Positions 29,650-37,865 of a stretch of DNA of 64,000 nucleotides are shown piece after piece. Positions within the stretch are counted from its first letter, which is position 1. Each line of letters starts with the position of its first letter. The position numbers and the translations under genes were made by a program. Below the pieces are notes generated by a model. The model ran no database searches, was not told the origin of the DNA, and worked only from the letters and a program-made list of their open reading frames with translations. Source of the stretch: Candidula unifasciata (Eukaryota > Mollusca > Gastropoda > Stylommatophora > Geomitridae); assembly GCA_905116865.2 (NCBI GenBank), contig CAJHNH020006223.1, positions 890,680 through 954,679 on the forward strand. Direction: 5' to 3'.

Positions 29650-30165
29650 TCAATAATACAGCCTTGGGTTAATGAGATATTTAAATATTCCAGTTTTAGC
29701 GGTATGATTTAGAGGTTGTGAACACAGTTTTACAGTTCTGGGATTCCAAGTCAGTTTCAGGCGATATGATAATAGACCTTTTGATCTGGACAACAGTATT
29801 TTCTTCAATCCTTCTGTCAGAAAACTTACATCAGTAGGCCGGCAGCCTTTATGAAAGCTATCGTGCAATCCATATCTTCTCGTGTACCATACAGCTTTGT
29901 CTTCATTGTGGTTGGAACAGGCCAGATTGCGTCTCTGTTGACAGTGTTGGAGCACATTCTCAGGATTTTCGGATGCCACGCAGCAGGGACACGTCTCCGT
30001 GTTTCCTACACCGACAAATTTGAACATATGTTGACAAAGTCTGTTGTGCCCAGTCCTTAGTCTGAATATAATACACTGTCCCTCTCTAAAGAGGCGATGA
30101 AGCGAAGTCTTAGGGAGAAAATCTGGTGTGTGTGTGTTAAGCCACCTTTCTTGGATGGACAACAG
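29650..30165 (-). pseudogene. RNH-C-like pol C-terminal domain
   Basis: The minus-strand frame from 30162 reads SLHRLFREGQCIIFRLRTGH, NRLCQHMFKF, TCPCCVASENPENVLQHC, QQRRNLAC and a tail. LRTGHNRLxxHM followed by CPC(15-20)H-C is the conserved zinc-knuckle-like end of RNase H-bearing non-LTR polymerases. The frame is open for 170 residues, a comparatively intact fragment. A relative (SHMYTQFKIA) is at 57470-58140. No catalytic domain is included. Confidence 0.8.
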
Positions 30166-30429
30166 TATAAGCGTCGCAATGGTTTAGGAAGCAGTGGCAG
30201 ACTCAGTCAGTCAGTAGCATGTCCTTTGCAGAATCTTGCTCCCATAACAACCCACCTGAAAACTTCTCAATCACAAGCAAGATGTCACGCGTCTGTTACA
30301 CCCATCTGGAGATCATTCAGTGGCAGACTATGGAGCGTATTCCACATTTGTTAAAGCGCAGTGGGTCTTCTCTCCTCCCCCCCCCCCCTCGTTTATTCCT
30401 CAAATTTGACGCTGGAACCCACACGTTGA
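30166..30429. other. Unassigned sequence
   Basis: May extend the retroelement at 29650 upstream (minus strand), but no conserved block is readable. C-run at 30377-30389. Confidence 0.4.
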
Positions 30430-30775
30430 CTTGAGGTTTGAACAACGGATCAACATCATGGCACACGGGTAGTAACCCATAAGTGCTCCGTTCTACTTAG
30501 AGCTTAAGTCTGAGTCCGGATTAGCTCAGCGCAATGTACGGGCTCCATAGCACCGGCGAGGATCCTAGGATCCTGACATATTTTTGATAGATTTGTAACT
30601 CCCAGTTTTACCCGGACAACGCCGATAGCCTACTTTTTTTCTATTTCCAACTGCCAAGGGATTTTTTTTCGTACACAACAGTACACACGGGCGTCCGATC
30701 TCACTACGCAGAGATTAGGGTAAATTATTTGAAGTCCACGTGAACATAAAAAATCCCAGCCTCGAGACCACGCAG
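30430..30775 (-). mobile_element. SINE-D, 5'-truncated
   Basis: Minus strand from GGGCTGCGTGGTCTCGAGGC (30775), missing the box B segment, then GACTTCAAATAATTTACCC, GGATCCTCGCCGGTGCTATG and the GATGTTGATCCGTTGTTCAA end. Confidence 0.85.
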
Positions 30776-30811
30776 CCCTTTACGGTGACATAAGGATTTC
30801 CTAAAATCGGA

Positions 30812-31032
30812 TGTTGAAGGTAAAGTCGAAAAGATCGACTTTATTGCACCCGGTTTTATGTCATTATGGCTCGGCTCTCTCCACAGAACGACTAGCCGCC
30901 TGACGAGAGCACCACACAGAGCATGAACTCCGTAACTCCAGTGACGATCCCCAGGGATCCCCGTAAAAAAAAATCGTGACTGGAGAAGACCCATAGCGCG
31001 AGGACACAAGGCTGAACCACTTCGCCATGGAG
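30812..31032 (-). mobile_element. SINE-C, slightly deleted
   Basis: Minus strand GGTCTCCATGGCGAAGTGGT (31031), GGGATCCCTGGGGATCGTCA, CGGAGTTCATGCTCTGTG and CGTTCTGTGGAGAGAGCC, to GTCGATCTTTTCGACTTTAC. Confidence 0.85.
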
Positions 31033-31126
31033 ACCCCCAAATCAATCATTGGCATTTGTGTGTGTGGCAGTTTTAATTTCTCCAGAGTTCCACCAGTAAA
31101 GAAATTATCGGTAAGGAAATGGGAGC

Positions 31127-31486
31127 TGAGTGGTCTTCGGGCATGGCATACTCCTCAAGTGCTGGAGGCACCGGGTTCAAGCCCCGGTGAAAGGCTTGAA
31201 TTTTTTTTCACGTGGACTTCTAGTAATTTCCCCTAGTCTCTGGGTAGTAAGATCGGACGGCAGTGTGTTTTGTTGTGCACGTAAAAAAAAAAATCCCTTA
31301 GCAGTTGGAACGGCGCTGCCCGGGCGAAATTTGGAGTTAAAAATCTACAGAAAAAATTTTCAGGATCCTCGCCGGTGCTACGGAGTTCGTGCTCTGCGCT
31401 GAGATTCTTCAGACTCAGGCTTGAGTCAGAAGTAGAACCGAGTACTTATGGGTTGCTATCCCTGTGTCATGATGTTGATCTGTAGT
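31127..31486 (+). mobile_element. SINE-D, complete
   Basis: GAGTGGTCTTCGGGCATGGC, box B GGGTTCAAGCCCCGG, TTCACGTGGACTTCTAGTAA, GGATCCTCGCCGGTGCTACG and TCATGATGTTGATCTGTAG. Confidence 0.9.
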
Positions 31487-31585
31487 AAGATACGGATGTG
31501 AGTCGTGGACTTTCTTCCAGTTCTAAAGGAAGAAAATAGGGTTTTTTTGGGCTGAAATGTTATAGAAGGATTCTTAGAATATGAT
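31487..31585 (+). pseudogene. LINE-3-like fragment
   Basis: VRYGCESWTFFQF then a stop and, in-frame, GFFWAEMLYRRILRI: the YGCESWT and AEMWxYRRILRI blocks of a non-LTR polymerase C-terminus. Confidence 0.65.
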
Positions 31586-32089
31586 AGGCAAAGAAGAAGA
31601 GCAATATTGATAACCAAGATATTCTAAACACGAAGGAAGATTGGCCAAAAAAAAAAAAAAAAAGCGTATTGTCTCGGAAGCTTAAATACTGTGTCCATAT
31701 CAAGCGCCACAGTGGATTGGGGAAAACAATAGCAGAAGACATGGTACCATAGGGGGGCAGGGGGCATAAAGAAAAGTATATAAATCTAGTCTTCTTACGG
31801 GTTGCAGCCCAGTATCGTGGTTTAAAATATTTGAAGAGCTCTCGCGTATTTGAGTGAGTTTTCCTTCTGGCCGTATTCAGCTAAACACGAAGGAAGATTC
31901 CCGATGTTCTACTGTAAAAGGCCTTAAAAAAAAAAAAAAGCGTATTGCATCTCGTTCCAACTTTGCTTAAATGACTCTGTCTCCGTGTGTTGTTGGTGAT
32001 CAACGCCACAGTGTTATTTTTTTGGGGAAAACACATAACAGAAAAACGCTGTTGAAGACGTTGTTGGGCTGGTAACGAGATCTTTGGAT
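31586..32089. other. Local duplicated segment, otherwise unassigned
   Basis: CTAAACACGAAGGAAGATT, an A-run, GCGTATTG and GCGCCACAGTG-like blocks occur at 31624-31745 and again, diverged, at 31882-32045: two copies of one unidentified repeat. Confidence 0.5.
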
Positions 32090-32340
32090 GAGAAGAAGGA
32101 GTTGGGGGCATTGGGCCTGTACGAGTCTTCCATCTTCTGTAAATATGCATCCTAAGTACTTGAATTCTTTAACTTTTTCTAATTGTATGTCATTGATCTT
32201 TATGTTTATATTACTGTGTTTCTTTCCTATGGAAATAAATGACTCCTTTAAAATGAAAGTCGACAAGAGACCGAGTTTTTTTCACGCAGACCGTGATGAG
32301 AGCGACGTTTTGCAAATGACCTGCTACATGCTGATGATAA
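32090..32340 (-). pseudogene. LINE reverse transcriptase fragment
   Basis: The minus strand reads INIKINDIQLEKVKEFKYLG followed by CIFTEDGRL. IxxVxEFKYLGxxxTEDG is the block downstream of the YADD catalytic site in non-LTR reverse transcriptases. YADD itself is not readable. Confidence 0.8.
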
Positions 32341-32639
32341 GACTTCCACACATCAGCTAGCAGGAAATCTAAGCCGTTTGCTTACGTAACTTTAAAATAT
32401 TGTAACTCCCACGAGGCCAAGCACAGGCTGAAACACCGAATTACGCAGAGGCAGAGAATGTTGGTTTGTGTATCTGGCAAGGATGAAACATTTGATCGCC
32501 ACCGCAGACCGATAAGAAACTGCCTTATCTGTATGTAGCAAACAGAATTGAGGAAGCAGAAGAGTGTGAACCGGGTGAGTGAAAGGCGGAGGTGTAGTGC
32601 CTAGAAATAACACATTTTTATGTTGAAGATTGCTGGAAA
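32341..32639. other. Unassigned sequence
   Basis: No gene or repeat assignment. Confidence 0.45.
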
Positions 32640-32740
32640 TGAAAGCAAATTTTACGGCTCGCTGAAGGAATTACAAAAGACAGTGAATGTTAAACTAGAG
32701 ACAACATTGCAGATATAGATATTTTATTTCAAGCGAACAA
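32640..32740 (+). mobile_element. RNH-C 3' end
   Basis: Matches the 3' end at 58035-58145: GAATTACAAAAGACAG, CTAGAGACAACATTGCAGAT and TATTTCAAGCGAA, then GAA repeats. This element end precedes the array directly. Confidence 0.8.
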
Positions 32741-32873
32741 AAGAAGAAGAAGAAGAAGAAGAAGAAGAAGAAGAAGAAGAAGAAGAAGAAGAAGAAGAAG
32801 AAGAAAAAAAAAAGAAGAAGAAGAAGAAGAAGAAGAAGAAGAAGAAGAAAGAAAGAGCAGAAGAAGAAGAAAG
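32738..32873 (+). repeat. (GAA)n array
   Basis: About 130 bp of GAA on the + strand growing from the RNH-C 3' end, with one poly-A interruption near 32805. The following 32874-33320 is unassigned. Confidence 0.95.
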
Positions 32874-33322
32874 CAAATTTTAACAAAGTAAGTGGCCGAT
32901 TCTTGAATAAATTACTTACATTTAAGCAAAATAGTTTTGTAACAGAAAGCCTAGTGCTCATTTTTCGTATGTTTTTGTGTGTCAGAAACTGTTGTCTAGA
33001 AGCTGCAAACTTATTTTGGTGTGGTATTCTTATAGTCATTGTTCACTGCTAACTACTCCCATCTCCCCCTTCTCTCCACAAAACATTAGTCACTTGTCGA
33101 GAGCATCTTCCATAGCACCAAGTTAGTACTAAATTATGATAATTTGGTATGCATACCCGGCTTGTGGATTTATATGGACGGTCATTAAACATGAACATAT
33201 ACATATGTAAAATATTTGAGGTGAGCCGTTGATGGAAAATGTTAACAGTCAGCTAGATTACTGGAAAGGGGTGAGGGAAAAAAAGGGGTGGGGGGAAGAG
33301 GGTGATTCACGTTGATCTAAAG

Positions 33323-33508
33323 CAGGGGTTCTAAACATTTTTAATGTGACGACACTTTTGTACACTCCTTCATGTTGTGGCGATCCGCTATCATTCAGTT
33401 ATTTTCGTTTCTACTTTATAACTTGAAGGAATGTGTGTCTTGCGATGTTTTGCCAGGTGGTTCCACCCAGAGAAGGGCCGCGACCCACAGACTGAGAACC
33501 GCGGTGTT
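33323..33508. mobile_element. hAT-like MITE, decayed
   Basis: Ends CAGGGGTTCTAAACATTTTT and (inverted) CGCGGTTCTCAGTCTGTGGG resemble hAT terminal repeats. No convincing 8-bp target duplication. Confidence 0.45.
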
Positions 33509-33589
33509 AAACGGAAGCGTGGAAACCACAGTCGATACATGCATCGACTGTTTGTGGTTTCACTAGATAATATGATGATCCCATTGACA

Positions 33590-33805
33590 GTTTTAGTTGT
33601 TCGTCCACTTCTGAACTTTGGTCGAATTCCAGAACCTGAGTGCTTCATTGCACATCCGTTTTACATGTTTAATTCATTTGTATGCAGTCTTTTAGTTCAT
33701 TGCCTCTCAGGCAGATGTACTCCGACTTTGAAGTAAGCTCCCAATTAGTCAACTCCTTTGACATGCTTGTTGAGAGGCAGTGGGTATGTTCTTCCTTTTT
33801 CCCAA
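33590..33805 (-). mobile_element. Element F, internal part
   Basis: Minus strand: AGTTGACTAATTGGGAGCTT, CAAAGTCGGAGTACATCTGC, CTGAGAGGCAATGAAC and the CAGAAGTGGACGAACAACTA end. Confidence 0.8.
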
Positions 33806-33810
33806 AAAAA

Positions 33811-34045
33811 TGGGTCGGCATCTGTGGCTTAGGCGTTGCGAACGCGCTTCGTAATGTCGGGGTGCCGGGTTCGATTCCTGCTGCGGACGGTTTGTCTTGC
33901 GACGGTTTCGACCGTGGTACCGAGAGCCGACCGTCCAAAAGCAATGGCAAACTACTGGACGTAAAAAAACGTAGAAAAGCCACTACAGACAGAAAGTGCT
34001 GGAGTTGGTTCTGCAACGTCTTGTAATGGATAGGCAACTAATAAA
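33811..34045 (+). mobile_element. SINE-B, complete
   Basis: GGTCGGCATCTGTGGCTTAG, box B GGGTTCGATTCCTGC, CCGACCGTCCAAAAGCAATG and GGAGTTGGTTCTGCAACGTC to GGATAGGCAACTAA. Confidence 0.9.
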
Positions 34046-34151
34046 AAAATTTTTTTTTTCCCCAAAATTAGGTCACAGAAAGTATATGACATTCAGAGGT
34101 TGCTTTAGTTTTCGTGCACCATTCAACTCGCCATATGTTTATTGCCTAACC

Positions 34152-34361
34152 TGGTGGTTCTCAACCTGTGGGTCACGACTCCCACCCCCTTTTTGTGTGT
34201 GGGTCGAACTACCCTTTCACAGGGGTCGCCTAAGACCACGGAAAAACACATACTCATCAAAGTTATAAAAAAGTAACGAAAATAATTATATGTTTGAGAG
34301 TTACCACAGCACGAGAAGCTGTATTAAAGGGTCGCGGTATTAAGTAGTTTGAGAGCCACTG
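34152..34361. mobile_element. hAT-like MITE, 210 bp
   Basis: Ends TGGTGGTTCTCAACCTGTGG and (inverted) CAGTGGCTCTCAAACTAC. Flanks GCCTAACC (34144-34151) and GCTTAACC (34362-34369) form an 8-bp target duplication with one mismatch. Confidence 0.75.
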
Positions 34362-34374
34362 GCTTAACCAGAGA

Positions 34375-34625
34375 AAAAATGTTCGAAGAAAACTTTATGA
34401 CAGAGTACAAACTGTGTACACAAAGGAGTTGAATGGTCGTAGACCACGAGGCGGACCTGGACGACGGTGAAGAAATAATATACAGGCAGACCTTCACACA
34501 CTTGGAGTCACCAACTGGAAAGAGAATTTCAGCTTCAGAGTTCATCGGAGGGCGGGTGATATCTGCAGCATTGAACCTCAAGAGCTCAGAATGCTGAAGA
34601 AGAACAACACCGTTTTTATATGAAT
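34375..34625 (+). pseudogene. LINE-5-like polymerase C-terminus
   Basis: Reads LNGRRPRGGPGRR, stop, RNNIQADLHTLGVTNWKENF and a decayed tail. RPRGGPGRRxxNNIxxD with the final TNWxE block is the end of a non-LTR polymerase; the 52655 copy has the same TLGVTNW words. Confidence 0.75.
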
Positions 34626-34668
34626 GCACATTATCCGGACTGTTAGTCGATCTTCTTCTGTCATTTAG

Positions 34669-35130
34669 TGAGGCTGCGTGGTCTCAAGGCATGGTGTTCT
34701 CCTCGAGTGCTAGAGGTTCTGTGTTCAATCCCCGGTAAGGGCTGGGATTTTTTACTTCTAGTAATTCCCCCTGGTCTCTGGGTAGTAAGATCGGACGCCC
34801 GTGTGCATTGTTGCGCACGTAAAAAAACCATTGGCAATTGAAAATGAAAAGAGTAGTCTAGCAGCGCTGCCCGGGTAAAAATTGGAGTTAAAAATCTACC
34901 CAAAGTAGATCCTCGCCGGTGCAACAGAACCTGTGCACTGTACTGAGCTTCTTCGGACGCAGACTTGAGTTAGAAGAAGTTTTTAAAAGGAGTAGAAAAT
35001 TATAGGGAAAAAAAAGTTGGTAAGAAACAACAAACAGTTTATGTTAGCTTTACAAAATCGATCACAATGGAGAAGAACGGAGCACTTATGGGTTACTATC
35101 TATGAAGTTGATCTGTTGTTCAAACTTTAA
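34669..35130 (+). mobile_element. SINE-D with internal insertion
   Basis: GCGTGGTCTCAAGGCATGGT, GTTCAATCCCCGGTAAGG and GGTCTCTGGGTAGTAAGATC to GACTTGAGTTAGAAGAAG. About 90 unrelated bases follow (34980-35070), then AACGGAGCACTTATGGGTTA and the GAAGTTGATCTG end. Confidence 0.85.
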
Positions 35131-35367
35131 ACCTGAAACCTTCTGTCATTTATTCTTTGGCACCACGCCAAAGTCACGTAAATGAATTGTTTTTGGTGCG
35201 ATTTTGACCTAAGCGCTTCCCCCTCTCCCCTTTTCTTCCAGGGCTGGTATTTGTCACTTTACAATGTGTCAAAGGCCCACGTGTGAATTCTTACTCGAAA
35301 ACATCAAAACGAAGTATTACTTTTCACGAAAATCAGATCGATTCAAATCAGTTTGCATGGCCTTTAC
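35131..35367. other. Unassigned sequence
   Basis: No gene or repeat assignment. Confidence 0.4.
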
Positions 35368-35680
35368 AGAACGTTTTTCTTCTTCTTCTTTTTCTTCTTC
35401 TTCTCCTTCGCGTTCACCAGCTGTAATCTCTGGTGAAAAGTTATGGTTGTTCATCCACTTCTGGACTACGGTCCTCTTCCAGAACATGAGTTTTGCGTGT
35501 GCATCCGTTTGACAGATCTGACTCATTTGTATTCAGACTGCTGGTTCCTTGCCTCTCAGGCAGAGGCATTCCGACTTTGAATAAGGCTCTCAATTAGTCG
35601 ACTCTTACAACATGCTTTTGGGTAGGTAGTGGGTCTATTTTTGTTTTCCCTATAATAGGGCCCCGGAACCCACACTGGAA
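35368..35680 (-). mobile_element. Element F, complete
   Basis: Minus strand: GTGTGGGTTCCGGGGCCCTA, AGAGTCGACTAATTGAGAGC, CTGCCTGAGAGGCAAGGAAC and ACACGCAAAACTCATGTTCT to GGTGAACGCGAAGGAGAAG and a GAA-rich tail. Confidence 0.9.
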
Positions 35681-35689
35681 GGAACGTTT

Positions 35690-35985
35690 CTCTCTTCACG
35701 GCATGCCTGAAAGTCTCTCTTTCTCTGGTCAGTTCTCCGACACCATGTGCTTTCAAAGCCAATACAACTTCACTGTCATGTATCCACCTTTGCAGAGGTC
35801 GACCTATGTCTCGTTTTCTGGAAAGTGCATCCTCCAGCACTGTCTGTTCTCTCTGGATCACCATAGCGCTTGCCGTGTCCAAAATATCTAATCAATCGGA
35901 ACCGGATGCTGTTTTACGATCCAGTTCTCCTTGAAGTTCAGGTCATGCATGATGTCGTTCAGACAACTACACAATTTTAATTTGA
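35690..35985 (-). pseudogene. LINE-5-like polymerase C-terminus
   Basis: The minus strand reads TASAMVIQREQTVLEDALSR, then KRDIGRPLQRWIHDSEVVL and a tail. This resembles the WFGHIxR / GxRxRGRPxxRWxDD end of non-LTR polymerases. Less certain than the other copies. Confidence 0.55.
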
Positions 35986-36507
35986 TTTCTTTTTTAAGTG
36001 CTCTCTCAATGTTCACACACAATTTCTTAAAGCAGTGATTTAGCACCTAGGGTACTTTGGCGTAGTATCAACTAACATTGACTACTTTAACTGTTTATGA
36101 ACAATAAGATTTTGTTTCCAAGACTTAAGAAGAAGATAATATAAACAATAGAAAGAGCATGAGGGTATTATTATCAGAGAGACAATATATATTCTGCTGT
36201 ATGTTAGCATGTGTTGCCAGATTTCTTTTGCATGCTCAAACCAAATGTAACATATATTATTACACACCTTTCGTTGTTTGATACACACACTGATTGTAGC
36301 TGATCACACACTGTACATTTGTTTTGACAGAAAGAGTTAAAGTAAAATTTGCAGGAGTGACAAAAGTTAAAGAAATTACCTGCTGTTACTGAAAACATGA
36401 ATGGTTCAACGATCACATTATTGTCAAAGTTAAACATGAATCAATCTACTGCCAAAATTTTATACTGCTGAATCGAATGGAATGTTGGAATTATGAAACT
36501 GAAGAGA
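35986..36507. other. Unassigned AT-rich sequence
   Basis: No gene recognised. Confidence 0.5.
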
Positions 36508-36775
36508 GCTGCCATGGTGTAGCGGCTAGACGCTTGCTTACGGATAAGAGAGTCACAGGTTCAAGCCCTGACAGAGCTGGACTTTTTCAGAAATGACCTT
36601 GGCTTCCAGGTCGACCTAGCATTAAAAGTGTGCCAGGTAAAGTCCTGGGAAGTAAAGTTGGCCATTGTGATGTTGACCACATCACCCCCACGAGTGCAAG
36701 TTGGTCTGTAAAATATAGGTCTAGCCCTATATGCCCAGTATGCCTGAAGGTGGGGAAAAGGATCCTTTACTTATT
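36508..36775 (+). mobile_element. SINE-A, complete reference copy
   Basis: tRNA-like head GCCATGGTGTAGCGGCTAGA with box B GGTTCAAGCCC at about 36560. Body GGTCGACCTAGCATTAAAAG, GTAAAGTCCTGGGAAGTAAA and TGACCACATCACCCCCAC. Tail TATAGGTCTAGCCCTATATG to AAGGATCCTTTACTT. About 268 bp and intact end to end. Confidence 0.92.
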
Positions 36776-36805
36776 TACTCTGAAACTGAGTTTTTAAACC
36801 CTTAA

Positions 36806-37583
36806 GCTAGTGTTCTTCAACCTGTGGCCCACGGCTCACCAGTGGGCCATGGAAAAGTCCTCATGGGCTGCCAAACCATATACCTGTAATCATGTGATGG
36901 TTTTTTTCTCTAGTCTGTAGGGTTAACACCTGAAGGACACCATATTTATGTGAAAAGACTTTTGCTGGCATTTCATTAATAGAAATCAAACGGAAAAATC
37001 AAATGGATGTTATTGTAGTACTGTGTGTGTGAGAAACAATGCTCCAGGCACACAGACAAGATTTGTTAACCTTAAAGAGGTAGCAGACATCATATTTGCT
37101 GAAAACTGTTATTTTGTGGCATCGGATTTAACAAATAAACTGCTGTCTAGATTTTGTGTTTCGTGTTTAGTTAGCTCTCATGTGGGTAATAGGACAATTT
37201 CCAGTGTTTAGGTGGGCCTCAAAACAATTTCCAGTGTTTAGGTGGGCCACAGAACAATTTCCAGTGTTTAGGTGGGCCACAAAACAATTTCCAGTGTTTA
37301 GGTGGGCAACAAAGCAATTTCTAGTGTTAAGTTGGGCCACAGAACAATATCCAATGTTTAGGTTGGTTACAGAACCATTTCCAATGTTAAGGTGGGCCAC
37401 AGAACAATTTCCACTTTTTAGGTGGGCAACATAACAATTTCCACTGTTTAGGTGGTCCACAGAACAATTTCCGCTGTTTAGGTGGGCCACAGAACAATTT
37501 ACACTGTTTAGGTTGGCCACAGAAAAATTTCGAATATTCAGGTGAGCCACTGGTGTCAGAAAAAAAAAACAAGGTTGAGGAAC
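36806..37583. mobile_element. hAT-like MITE with internal minisatellite
   Basis: Ends TAGTGTTCTTCAACCTGTGG and (inverted) GTGTTCCTCAACCTTG are hAT-like. Inner blocks GGCTCACCAGTGGGCC (36832) and GTGAGCCACTGG (37541) also correspond. The interior holds the 30-bp array. Target duplication not resolved. Confidence 0.55.
37185..37545. repeat. 30-bp minisatellite
   Basis: Twelve copies of a 30-bp unit containing CAATTTCCAGTGTTTAGGTG, ending about 90 bp before the first receptor exon. The long frames on both strands are repeat artefacts. Confidence 0.93.
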
Positions 37584-37637
37584 ACAAACACCTACATGAT
37601 TCCGTAAGTTATACTGACCGAATGCTTTATATTACAG

Positions 37638-37865
37638 CCACCTGCAGCATAAACTGCATTCGGGCTTGCAACGAAGAGAATTCCATCGTGTGCAACCAGT
37701 CACTGATCCTGATATCTGATGTCACCAACTGGATGCTGGAGAAGAACCACGTGGCATTTGAGAATATGAAACGGGACTGTATGGGCAAAGAGTCATGTGA
37801 CCCGTCCAAGGTGTGCGGCCCTCAGTATAGACAGTCATTGGTTGTCCATTACCTGTGTGTTGATG
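37638..37865 (+). CDS. Receptor exon: SUEL lectin-like domain
   Basis: Acceptor TATATTACAG, donor GATG/GTTAGT. Entered in phase 1 (two leading bases), left in phase 1. Encodes TCSINCIRACNEENSIVCNQ onward; the motif DCMGKESCDPSKVCGP and the SLVVHYLC end fit the C-terminal half of SUEL domains (usual form C-G-K-xS-C ... YLxVxYxC). Eight Cys is the family norm. The DPC before the last strand is replaced by VCGPQ. Confidence 0.75.

Noticed and set aside
36515..36590. Free-standing tRNA gene
   Set aside because: Box A/B-like sequence belongs to the SINE-A head and is followed by the SINE body. The same applies to the heads of SINE-B, C, D and E.
37167..37550. Asn/Cys-rich repeat protein on the minus strand
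   Set aside because: A frame of the 30-bp minisatellite; no independent coding evidence.
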